From: Planctomycetaceae bacterium UBA4732
GTDB taxonomy: Bacteria > Planctomycetota > Planctomycetia > Gemmatales > Gemmataceae
Reading direction: 5' to 3'
NCBI GenBank assembly: GCA_002404095.1
Contig: DHJA01000165.1
Span: 1-6,626 of the forward strand
Length of the DNA: 6,626 bases
The notes under the pieces: model-generated
Databases searched by the model: none
Told to the model about the DNA's origin: nothing
What the model saw: only the letters and a program-made list of their open reading frames with translations
Shown here: positions 1 to 5,628 of the stretch, piece by piece
How positions within the stretch are numbered: the stretch's first letter is position 1
Layout of the letters: each line of letters begins with the position of its first letter
Translations under genes and position numbers: made by a program

Positions 1-618
1 ACGCCGCCCGCACGAACACCCGGGCGATCGACCCTAGACAACACAGAAACGTACCGAACACGAAGTGGGCGGCGTCCACAAAGAACACGTGTTCCTGGCC
101 GGCTAACGCCGCATCCCATCGGGGCCTCAGTTGGCTGTCCAAGAACTCCCGTTGCTCCCGGACGTGGTCGGGCAAGTTTTTTTGGGCGGGACCGGCAACG
201 CCCGGATGCGACGCCACTGGAATTTCAACCCCTTCAAAAACGTGCGGACCTGGGTCGGTTGCCGCCGTAGGCCGGTCAACTGCTCGATCCGGTCGCACGC
301 CTCAGCTGCCGTCCGAACCGGGACGGCGGTGAGCGAAGCGCGAATGGCGTTCGTAAAAGACGCCAGGTCGCTGACGGGGCCGGTCACGTCCCACGGACGC
401 AGTCCATCCAAGCCGCCGTGCCGATAGGCGGCGACATAACGCTGAACGGTGGCTCGACCGAGGCCGGCGATGGTCGCCGCCTTCGCCCGAGTAATCCCAC
501 AAGGGAGCAACCACAAGATCAGCATCTTGCGGCGGACGTGGGACCGCGGGTGAGACTCCCGCTCGGCGATCACTACTTCCTGGTCAGCAGCCGTCCGTTG
601 TACCCGATACCATGCCAT
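1..618 (-). CDS. IS630-family transposase, partial, expressed through a -1 frameshift
   Basis: This is a DDE transposase that would cut and paste its own element at TA targets (family knowledge). The zero frame runs from 618 to a stop at 127-129. It holds two helix-turn-helix-like parts: residues about 30-62, with ITRAKAATIAGLGRATVQRY, and a second around 85-135. At the A7 run (177-183) a -1 shift leads into a frame that stays open to the window edge. That frame reads NLPDHVREQREFLDSQL and then VFFVDAAHFVFGTF, where the Asp is the expected first catalytic residue of the DDE domain. The other two acidic residues lie outside the window. ATG at 618 is preferred, with AGGGAG upstream; a TTG at 636 would add six residues. 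The gene points away from dndC and could have carried it in or inactivated its surroundings. The family call is sure; whether the frameshift is programmed is inferred. Confidence 0.85.
177..183 (-). promoter_or_regulatory. A7 slippery site for -1 frameshifting in the transposase
   Basis: On the minus strand the zero frame reads CCC AAA AAA ACT and ends at TGA 127-129. Re-reading one A gives CCC AAA AAA AAC TTG and continues as IS630 sequence through the first catalytic Asp. P-site tRNA slippage or RNA polymerase adding one A would both produce the full protein. A simple deletion of one A would look the same. Frameshifted two-part transposases are well known among IS630 elements. Confidence 0.6.
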
Positions 619-643
619 CCTAGCGCTCCCTGGCAAACCGGTT

Positions 644-661
644 GGATCGTTACCTCGATCC
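644..661. repeat. Perfect 6-bp inverted repeat upstream of the transposase
   Basis: GGATCG at 644-649 and CGATCC at 656-661 flank a 6-nt spacer (TTACCT on the plus strand). It sits 26 bases upstream of the transposase ATG, close to the presumed element end. It could be a transposase or regulator binding site, or a weak hairpin in the transposase leader. Chance occurrence is possible. Confidence 0.35.
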
Positions 662-674
662 AGATATTATAGGC

Positions 675-1848
675 TTACCAGCCGCTTGGAAAACGTCTCA
701 GTCCGGACCATGCGGAGTAGAGGTGTCGCTTAGCTTCTTCAACGGTGTCGTCGGCCCACATGGCTCGAATGCGAGCAATCTCATCGTCGCTGATCAAAGG
801 CAACCCGACTTCCTTCTGGATCGTGAGTAGACGAGCCAGAATTTCCTGCCGGGCTTCAACGGTGAACGGTCCTGCCACAGTCGTAACGCCGTCCCCCATC
901 AGGGCAATCCGTCCGTCCCGTCGCTCCACCATTCTTTTTGACCGCACGTTCCTGAACTTGGCGAGCCAATCGCGAAACTCCATAAGGGGTTCCAAGTGCT
1001 CATGTCCCGAATCGATCATCGCTTCCATGCTCCGATCCTTCACCACAACAGTGCATGTCCAGCAGCCGAAGCGAGAGGACGACCTGCCGCACGACGGAGC
1101 CTGAGACTTGTCGATGACCAGCGGGCATTCGCCGCCTTGTGCGTTGCGATACAACGTCACCAACTCCCGGTGGCTTCCGCCCCAAGGCGGCGTTCGTTGA
1201 AGCAAGATCAGCCACACGTCCTCGGTGGTCATGTCGATGATGGGGCGGAAGACCATACACCCCCTTCATGTCGTCGTGCGCGTTAAGGCGGGAGCCGGCG
1301 ATGTTCCGATGGCGGTTGGTGGTGACCGCGCGGTTGGCGGACTCAGCACTGCGGACGCCAAGAAGTAGAACGACCTCACCGCTCTCGGAAATCTTGGTGC
1401 GAATGTAGTTCGAGGTCGGAGCGATCTTCATTCGGTCGGTACACCACCGGAACATGCGGGTCGGGGCTGGGTAACCGCGGCCAATCAAGTTAACCCAGAA
1501 CGTCTGATCCGGGTCAGGTGTGGTTTTGACGACGACAATGGGAAGATGCAGGTTTTCAGCGGCGGTCTGTAATCGAGCGAGCATCTTGTCAATGTATGAC
1601 GTCAGAACAGGAGACTCGACCAGCGTATCGTTGCACAGGAGGTGAACGGGCCGCTTGCGGTCGCTTGGGGCAAGGTCGAGCAGCATCTCGAAAACGAGTT
1701 GGGCTAGTAGGGTGCTGTCTTTCCCGCCCGAGTATCCGATTATCCAGGGATCGCTATTCGCTGCAAGGTACTCGTCGCGGATGTCGGCCTGGGCGGTTCG
1801 CAGCCGGTCAAGAGTGCCGTGGCGGATAGGGGGGTGCTGTTCAACCAT
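675..1848 (-). pseudogene. dndC: DndC-type DNA phosphorothioation enzyme, frameshifted
   Basis: DndC is the adenine-nucleotide alpha-hydrolase/PAPS-reductase-like protein that, with IscS/DndA and DndD/E, places sulfur in the DNA backbone (family knowledge). Removing one G from the G5 run at 1260-1264 gives one 390-residue reading. It has the PP-loop SGGKDS at residues 40-45, NDTLVESP at 73-80, FWVNLIGRGYP at 117-127, FRWCTDRMKI with Cys136, and LLLGVRSAESANR at 161-173. Past the break come PIIDMTTEDVW and the Fe-S cysteine set Cys241, Cys253, Cys262 and Cys265, the last two in GCWTCTVV. The end, DDEIARIRAMW followed by LRRFPSGW, is close to the family's C-terminus but may be trimmed by the neighbouring insertion sequence. 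There is no clear Shine-Dalgarno; ATG 1848 fits the family N-terminus. No dndB lies upstream, and dndD/E are not in the window. A sequencing error in G5 is the main alternative to a real mutation. Confidence 0.85.
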
Positions 1849-1886
1849 GCCGGTTCTGCCGTATTTGGTAACAGGAAGGACGCCTT

Positions 1887-2056
1887 TTCCGGCCTATAAT
1901 CGGCAAGGCGAACGAGACTCCCGTACCGCAATTTCGGTCGTCGGGAACGCAGTAACCCCGCAGGCTTCCTGTCTTGCTTCTGCAGCCCGCGAAAACGAGT
2001 TGACGCTGTGTTCGGGCCGCTGCATTGAGGTTTCCAGTAGTAAAATACCACTTTAA
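1887..2056 (+). pseudogene. Possible C-terminal remnant of a cytosine-5 DNA methyltransferase
   Basis: In this frame the translation contains RTAISVVGNAVTPQASCLA (about 1921-1977). The segment VGNAVTPQ resembles the C-terminal VGNAV-x-P motif (motif X) that closes many C5 cytosine methyltransferases. The frame upstream of 1850 is only the antisense of dndC and carries no other methyltransferase motif, so at most a short tail survives. A stop lies at 2054-2056. A chance match to an eight-residue motif is a serious alternative. Confidence 0.2.
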
Positions 2057-2112
2057 CATGATCGTGACCACCGTTCGCTGCCCAAGACACGAACGCTATG
2101 CATTAATTGTGA

Positions 2113-2217
2113 CGTTACAACTCGAACGCACGACACGATTTCTTGGACTTCATCCTCAACTACGACATCAAATATCGCATGGGCCAGGGCGCGGCCGGCG
2201 AGGAGGACGACGAATGA
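2113..2217 (+). pseudogene. Acidic C-terminal tail of an unidentified gene, 5' part lost
   Basis: After a stop at 2110-2112, this frame reads 34 codons without an ATG until residue 22 and ends at TGA 2215-2217. It includes HDFLDFILNYDIKYRMG and the acidic end AAGEEDDE. The residue mix, with its F/L/I/Y core and acidic end, looks like genuine protein rather than random translation of GC-rich DNA. The stop overlaps a downstream ATG as ATGA, typical of translational coupling in an operon. I do not recognise the family. The call is inferred from composition and context only. Confidence 0.3.
2201..2206 (+). promoter_or_regulatory. Perfect AGGAGG Shine-Dalgarno before ATG 2214
   Basis: AGGAGG lies seven bases upstream of ATG 2214. 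That is ideal spacing and a stronger site than those of the intact genes in this window. It lies inside the acidic tail reading (codons for E-E), which favours such a sequence by chance. Its position ahead of an ATGA overlap still suggests a former operon junction. Confidence 0.35.
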
Positions 2218-2252
2218 GCACGGGCTTGGTGATCCGCAGTAGCCGTCGCTGA
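2214..2252 (+). pseudogene. Truncated 12-codon ORF after the AGGAGG site
   Basis: The ORF reads MSTGLVIRSSRR and then TGA. It begins within the stop of the preceding tail (ATGA) behind an ideal Shine-Dalgarno, so it looks like the first codons of a coupled downstream gene whose body has been deleted or frameshifted. Neither other forward frame after 2252 gives recognisable protein. A leader peptide for rplU, 154 bases further on, is conceivable but has no support beyond position. Confidence 0.25.
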
Positions 2253-2310
2253 AACCTACTGGCCAATGCCTGTCCCACTCCCTACCATACCGTTTTGCGT
2301 TGCGCCCGAT

Positions 2311-2387
2311 CCGCCGCCCCGGAGCGGGATCGCGCCCCGGCGTCGGGGCGCTGAGCGGGACGCTCTGTTCTCCGGCCGCAAGGCCGG
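2311..2387 (+). promoter_or_regulatory. GC-rich structured leader of rplU
   Basis: Three hairpins lie in a row before rplU. The first is GCGCCCCG/CGGGGCGC at 2332-2351 with a GCGT loop (8 bp). The second is GAGCG/CGCTC at 2353-2365 with a GGA loop. The third is CCGGCC/GGCCGG at 2372-2387, closed by the stable GNRA tetraloop GCAA. A second CCCCG at 2317-2321 could compete for CGGGG at 2344-2348, giving an alternative fold. Ribosomal protein operons often have autoregulatory leaders, and an L21 leader is known in Firmicutes, but no similarity to it is claimed. The last hairpin ends 18 bases before the start codon. Confidence 0.4.
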
Positions 2388-2405
2388 GCACGGAATCAAA
2401 TCAAT

Positions 2406-2798
2406 ATGTACGCAGTCTTTGTTGACGGTTCACGCCAATACCAGGTGAGCGAAGGCGACGTGGTCAAGGTGGACTACCGCGAGGCCGAAGCCGGCGCCGC
2501 CATTGAGTTCGCCCACGTGGTCCTTTTCGCCAACGGCGACGATCTTCGCATCGGTCAGCCGGTCGTCGAAGGCGTTCGCATTCTCGGCGACGTGGTCGAT
2601 CATCCCTCGATCAAAGTCACCATCCAGCACTTCCGCCGCCGCAAGAATTACCGCCGCTTCAAGGGCCATCGCCAGTGGTATACGGCCGTGCGCGTCAAAA
2701 GCATTTTGCTGCCCGGCCAGCAACCGCCGCCGCCCGCGTCCAAGCCGGAAACGCCGGCTGCGTCTCCCACGCCCGCGCCGTCTCCCGCCGCGACTTGA
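2406..2798 (+). CDS. rplU: 50S ribosomal protein L21 with a Pro/Ala-rich tail
   Basis: L21 is a large-subunit protein that binds 23S rRNA. The 130-residue product starts MYAVFVDGSRQYQVSEGD and carries the family signature FRRRKNYRR-x3-GHRQWYT at residues 76-93. The typical core ends near residue 103. Residues 105-130 form an extra tail of Pro, Ala, Ser and Thr (PPPPAS through PAPSPAAT), likely disordered and absent from the E. coli protein. The start is fixed by alignment to the family's MYAV; the Shine-Dalgarno is poor (only GGA at 2392-2394). rpmA (L27), its usual next gene in bacteria, does not follow; an inverted repeat pair and a secreted protein come instead. Expression may depend on the structured leader. 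The identification is certain. Confidence 0.97.
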   Translation: MYAVFVDGSRQYQVSEGDVVKVDYREAEAGAAIEFAHVVLFANGDDLRIGQPVVEGVRILGDVVDHPSIKVTIQHFRRRKNYRRFKGHRQWYTAVRVKSILLPGQQPPPPASKPETPAASPTPAPSPAAT

Positions 2799-2804
2799 TC
2801 GATG

Positions 2805-2895
2805 GTGGGGCGCCCGCTCCGCGGGCGCCATGTCCGTCAGGGAGGCCGGATCACGTCCCCGAACCGTCATGGCGCCCGCGGAGCGGGCGCCCCAC
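2805..2895. repeat. REPIN-like inverted pair of GTGG-tagged palindromes
   Basis: Two 25-nt units face each other with a 41-nt spacer. The plus unit (2805-2829) is GTGG, stem arm GGCGCC, core CGCTCCGCG, then arm GGCGCC. The minus unit (2871-2895) is its exact reverse complement, ending CCAC. The identity extends outwards, so 2802-2832 and 2868-2898 form a perfect 31-bp inverted repeat. Each unit folds alone as a 9-bp stem with a TCC or GGA loop. This matches REP elements mobilised by RAYT transposases, which carry a GTRG tag beside a hairpin. It lies just after the rplU stop and could also stop or stabilise the transcript. No RAYT gene is in the window. Confidence 0.75.
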
Positions 2896-3029
2896 CATGG
2901 GATTACGTGGGTTCGTGTTGCTCCCAGGCGCGAGGGCGCTGTATAACCCATTCCCCAGAAGGTTCGCTGGCGGCGGTCCCTTGAAAACACGGATGGAGTC
3001 GCACCCTCTCCCTGCGGCTAATCGGGCAC

Positions 3030-3034
3030 GGAGG
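3030..3034 (+). promoter_or_regulatory. Shine-Dalgarno GGAGG fixing the start at 3043
   Basis: GGAGG is followed by eight bases and then ATG 3043, which supports this start for the membrane-anchored protein. Confidence 0.7.
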
Positions 3035-3042
3035 CCCTTATC

Positions 3043-4278
3043 ATGCGTTTGCGCATCGCGATCATCATCTTTCTGACGCTGTCCGTCGGAGGCTTCGCCG
3101 CGTTGTCCTTACTACGCGGACAAGACCGTCCCCTCCCCTCGCCTCCGTCGGCCGCGCCCGCTCAACCGCTCCGCGACCTCTCTCCACTCAACGACTCGCA
3201 GAAAGAAATACTGCTCAACGCCCAGCGCGGCGCCGAGTGGCTCTACCGCATGAACACCGTCAAGGGCCGCTTCACGCCCGGTCTGGCGCCCGCCCTTCAG
3301 GACGTGGTTTTAGAAGACGATCATTACCTACGCCAAGCCGGCAGCGCCTTCGCCCTAGCCCGCGCCGCCCGCTTCCTCCGCGAAGACCGTTACACCGCCC
3401 GCGCCACCCAGACCATCCTCGCCCTGCTCGATGACACGGCCCTTGACACGAAGGACCAGACGCGCTGTACGTCCATGCCGTCGTCGGTCGTCAACCGTCT
3501 CGCGTCGGCCGGCCTGCTCGTGTTGGCGATCAACGAGCTGCCCGATCCGCAGGCGGACCTGCTCGAGTCGTCCGAACAGCTATGCAATTTTATCCGTCGG
3601 CAAGCTCGATCGGACGGCTCCCTCGCCATCGCCGACGGAAAGGCCGCCGAGGAGGCCGACGCCGTTTCCTACCCCGGCCTGGCACTGTACGCCCTGATGC
3701 GTAGCCAGGTCCGGCGACCCGCGCCCTGGAAAACCGACTTGGTGCGCAAGGCGGTCGTCGCCTACCGGCCTTGGTGGCGCGATCACAAGAACCTGGAATG
3801 CGTTCCGTGGCTGACGGCGGCGTGTACCGAAGCGTATCTGGCGAGCAAGGACCAGTCCGCCGCCGATTTTGTTTTTGAGATGAACGACTGGCTCTGTGCG
3901 TTGCAATATCCGCTGGACGCGCAGCACGAACGGACCTGGGGCGGCTTCAAGGGCTGGGCAGAGGGGCGCCCGACGGAAACGCCGCCCACGATTGTTTCGG
4001 CCTGTTACGCCGAGTCGCTGACCAACGCTTGCCGCACGGCCCGCCAGGCGGTCGATCTGGACCGTTACCGGCGCTACCAGGGCGCGCTACAGATGGATTT
4101 GCAATTTACGACCCGGTTGCAGTACACGGAAGGCAATACCAGCCACTTCGCGGAGTGGTATCGTTCGCGTCTGGTGGGCGGCTTCCACGCTTCGCAACAG
4201 GACGGCAACCTCCGCATCGACGCCACCCAATTCGCCGTGACGGCCTTGCTCCAATTCGTCGAGGCCGATGTACGCTAG
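3043..4278 (+). CDS. Membrane-anchored or secreted protein, possible alpha/alpha-toroid fold
   Basis: The function is unknown. The 411-residue product has a basic start and a hydrophobic segment (residues 5-24: IAIIIFLTLSVGGFAALSLL), then a Pro-rich linker (28-45), so it is probably an uncleaved membrane anchor or a signal peptide. The rest is helix-rich with recurring small-residue helices: RQAGSAFALARAARFL at 97-112, RLASAGLLVLAINEL at 152-166, YPGLALYALMRSQ at 210-222 and VPWLTAACTEAYLAS at 254-268. Later come TWGGFKGWAEG at 298-308 and SHFAEWYRSRLVGGFH at 367-382. Such alternating helices with aromatic/Gly turns resemble the alpha/alpha-toroid of terpene cyclases, prenyltransferases and some glycan-processing enzymes. 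No catalytic DxDD motif is seen; LLDDTALD at 128-135 does not fit it. Strong GGAGG at 3030-3034. Palindromic repeats bound it on both sides, so it is probably transcribed alone. Confidence 0.8.
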   Translation: MRLRIAIIIFLTLSVGGFAALSLLRGQDRPLPSPPSAAPAQPLRDLSPLNDSQKEILLNAQRGAEWLYRMNTVKGRFTPGLAPALQDVVLEDDHYLRQAGSAFALARAARFLREDRYTARATQTILALLDDTALDTKDQTRCTSMPSSVVNRLASAGLLVLAINELPDPQADLLESSEQLCNFIRRQARSDGSLAIADGKAAEEADAVSYPGLALYALMRSQVRRPAPWKTDLVRKAVVAYRPWWRDHKNLECVPWLTAACTEAYLASKDQSAADFVFEMNDWLCALQYPLDAQHERTWGGFKGWAEGRPTETPPTIVSACYAESLTNACRTARQAVDLDRYRRYQGALQMDLQFTTRLQYTEGNTSHFAEWYRSRLVGGFHASQQDGNLRIDATQFAVTALLQFVEADVR

Positions 4279-4503
4279 GCGACTATCCCATAAGGGATGT
4301 CACGAGCCGCGACCGTTAGGGAGCGGGGACGATTCCCCCGCTCCCTAACGGTCGCGGCTCGTCGAGCGGAGGCCGGGGGGCATAGCCAAACCGCGCGGCC
4401 TCGGGTAGATTAACCCATAGGGCGGCGGTGATCGCGAATCCGGCGCGCCCCTTCTCGTTCGCCCTATCTGCGGCCGGGTTCTCACGCCAGGCGGTTTCGA
4501 TCC
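4279..4503 (+). other. Spacer before fabH: palindromes, no gene
   Basis: The spacer begins with a small hairpin (ATCCC/GGGAT at 4285-4298 with an ATAA loop), followed by the large 27-bp hairpin. From 4363 to 4503 I see no gene. GAGGCC and GGCCTC at about 4368-4401 could pair around a long loop. A TAGATTAA stretch near 4406 is the most AT-rich part and the likeliest place for a fabH promoter, but no clear -35/-10 pair is present. Confidence 0.4.
4302..4362. repeat. 27-bp perfect inverted repeat hairpin
   Basis: The arm at 4302-4328 (starting ACGAGCCGCG, ending GGGAGCGGGG) is matched without mismatch by 4336-4362 across a 7-nt loop, ACGATTC. The hairpin would be extremely stable in RNA. No T-run follows, so it is not a canonical intrinsic terminator, though it sits 24 bases after a stop codon and could block or protect transcript ends. 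Its sequence differs from the GTGG/CGCTCCGCG palindromes, so it is a second repeat family. I believe similar CCGCGACCG...GGGAGCGG palindromes recur in planctomycete genomes, but this is from memory. Confidence 0.75.
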
Positions 4504-5526
4504 ATGAGTGAAGAACGTACGCCTCTGCCTCGGCCGCGCTGTCGCAGTCTGATGGGAGTTCGCTTTCTCGGTACGGGCAGCTACGTTCCCGAAGCTATCG
4601 TCACCAATACCCATCTTTTCGAGCGCTTTGGCTTCGATTCCGACTGGATCGTCAAGCGCACCGGCATCCTAGAGCGCCGGCACGCCGCGCCCCACCAAGC
4701 CACCAGCGATCTGTGCCACGAAGCGGCCGTGCGCTGCATCGAAAACGCCAAGGTCAACCCGCGCGACATCGACCTCGTGGTGCTGGCCACCTTCACGCCG
4801 GATATGTCGTTCCCTTCGACCGCTTGCCTCGTTCAAGATCGGCTACAACTCAGCGCCGCGGCCATCGAAGTGCAGGCGGCCTGCGCCGGCTTCATGTACG
4901 CGCTCATCACAGGCGCGGCCTACATCGTCTCGGGGGCGAGCGACCTGGCGCTTATTATCGGCGGCGACTGCAATTCGCGCGTGCTGAACCCCAACGACAT
5001 CAAGACGTATCCGCTGTTCGGCGACGGCGCCGGGGCTGTACTCCTGGCGCGCGGCCGGCCCGACCAGGGTTTGGTGAGTTTCAGCCTCGGCGCGGACGGC
5101 GCCGGCGGCGACTTGCTGAGCCGGCCGATGTGCGGCAGCCGGCTGCCTCCGACGGCGGAGTTGATAGAAAAAGGCCTGCACTATATGCACATGGACGGCC
5201 GGGCGGTGTTCCGCTGGGCCGTCGCCATTCTGTGCGATACCATCCAGGACGTATTAAACGCCGCCGGGCTGAAGCCGGGCGACGTTGATCTGTATATTCC
5301 GCATCAAGCGAACATCCGCATAATCAACGCGGCCATCGACGTCCTGCACATCCCACGCTCCAAGGTCTTCAACAACCTGGACCGTTACGGCAACACGTCG
5401 GCCGGTTCGGTGCCGCTGGCGCTGGACGAGGCGGCGTCCGAGGGCCGCATCGAGCCGGGCAAACTGGCCGTGTTGAGCGGCTTCGGCGCCGGCCTTGCTT
5501 GGGGCACCGCCGTGGTTCGCTGGTGA
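4504..5526 (+). CDS. fabH: 3-oxoacyl-[acyl-carrier-protein] synthase III
   Basis: The enzyme condenses acetyl-CoA with malonyl-ACP to start fatty acid synthesis in the cytoplasm. The 340 residues carry the full Cys-His-Asn triad: Cys127 in VQAACAGFMYAL, His267 in IPHQAN, and Asn297 in YGNTSAGS. Other marks are GTGSYVPE at 23-30, DSDWIVKRTGI at 45-55, FGDGAGAVLL at 172-181 and SGFGAGLAWGT at 325-335. ATG 4504 has AGGCGG nine bases upstream. It adds 17 residues ahead of Met17-Gly-Val-Arg-Phe, where most homologues begin, so ATG 4552 is an alternative start. The usual partners plsX, fabD, fabG and acpP are absent, so the gene stands alone. It could be the housekeeping enzyme or a paralogue for a special lipid; residues alone do not decide. 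Confidence 0.95.
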   Translation: MSEERTPLPRPRCRSLMGVRFLGTGSYVPEAIVTNTHLFERFGFDSDWIVKRTGILERRHAAPHQATSDLCHEAAVRCIENAKVNPRDIDLVVLATFTPDMSFPSTACLVQDRLQLSAAAIEVQAACAGFMYALITGAAYIVSGASDLALIIGGDCNSRVLNPNDIKTYPLFGDGAGAVLLARGRPDQGLVSFSLGADGAGGDLLSRPMCGSRLPPTAELIEKGLHYMHMDGRAVFRWAVAILCDTIQDVLNAAGLKPGDVDLYIPHQANIRIINAAIDVLHIPRSKVFNNLDRYGNTSAGSVPLALDEAASEGRIEPGKLAVLSGFGAGLAWGTAVVRW

Positions 5527-5533
5527 AACGGCC

Positions 5534-5562
5534 TTGACTCGCTGGAAGACCTTGGTTATACC
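5534..5562 (+). promoter_or_regulatory. Candidate sigma-70-type promoter for the lipoprotein gene
   Basis: TTGACT (5534-5539) and TATACC (5557-5562) are 17 bases apart, seven bases after the fabH stop. The -35 matches TTGACA at five of six positions and the -10 matches TATAAT at four of six. It suggests that the lipoprotein has its own transcript. Planctomycete promoter rules are little known, so this is a pattern match only. Confidence 0.4.
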
Positions 5563-5598
5563 CTTCCCCTCTTTCCTATCGCTTTTAGAGCAGGATCG

Positions 5599-5621
5599 GC
5601 GAGCCGGATGGCTCGCAAGGA
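5599..5621 (+). promoter_or_regulatory. Hairpin and Shine-Dalgarno that decide the lipoprotein start
   Basis: GCGAGCC (5599-5605) and GGCTCGC (5610-5616) form a 7-bp stem with a GGAT loop that buries the upstream ATG at 5608. AAGGA (5617-5621) follows directly and is seven bases from ATG 5629. This favours 5629 as the start. The hairpin may keep the ribosome site exposed or shield it. Confidence 0.5.
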
Positions 5622-5628
5622 TGACGTT

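Larger units (their letters stand above)
1..674 (-). mobile_element. IS630-type insertion sequence, one end only
   Basis: The element consists of the partial transposase plus its short upstream end. The right boundary is placed between 637 and 674 because the dndC reading frame ends at 675. IS630 elements duplicate a TA dinucleotide on insertion, and TA occurs within CCTATAATATC on the minus strand at about 663-671, so the exact junction is not fixed. The other end lies outside the window, so terminal inverted repeats cannot be matched. Confidence 0.6.
1849..2405. other. Gene-poor stretch between dndC and rplU with possible gene remnants
   Basis: These 557 bases separate the divergent dndC and rplU. 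No open frame here has convincing protein character. The longest minus-strand frames (1841-2071 and 2053-2391) show no recognisable motif. What can be seen is a possible methyltransferase tail (about 1887-2056), an acidic C-terminal tail (2113-2217), a short ORF with a perfect Shine-Dalgarno (2214-2252), a near-palindrome TTGTGACGTTACAA at 2107-2120 with one mismatched pair, and the structured rplU leader (2311-2387). The base composition of 2036-2165 is more AT-rich than the housekeeping side, as expected of transferred and decaying DNA. Confidence 0.5.

Noticed and set aside
1841..2071. Minus-strand 76-residue ORF overlapping the dndC start
   Set aside because: Position and overlap suggest coupling to dndC, but the residues show no known fold or motif and there is no ribosome site; not like DndB.
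2053..2391. Minus-strand 112-residue ORF upstream of rplU
   Set aside because: Its composition is typical of antisense translation of GC-rich DNA, and it would read through the rplU leader hairpins.
2802..2984. Plus-strand 60-residue ORF beginning in the repeat
   Set aside because: The peptide is only the translated inverted repeat and its start lies in the hairpin.
2430..2990. Minus-strand 186-residue ORF opposite rplU and the inverted repeat
   Set aside because: It is the antisense shadow of rplU plus translation of the palindrome (APAERAPHH-type peptide). It has no Shine-Dalgarno and no recognisable motif.
3165..3180. CGCTCCGCG core inside the membrane-protein gene as a sixth repeat unit
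   Set aside because: The flanks are not complementary and no GTGG precedes it; it is ordinary coding sequence.
3424..3450. LLDDTALD as a squalene-hopene cyclase DxDD motif
   Set aside because: The spacing and surroundings do not match, and the QW repeats of those enzymes are missing.
4302..4362. Intrinsic terminator
   Set aside because: The stem is strong but no T-run follows, and the loop and symmetry fit a mobile-type palindrome better.
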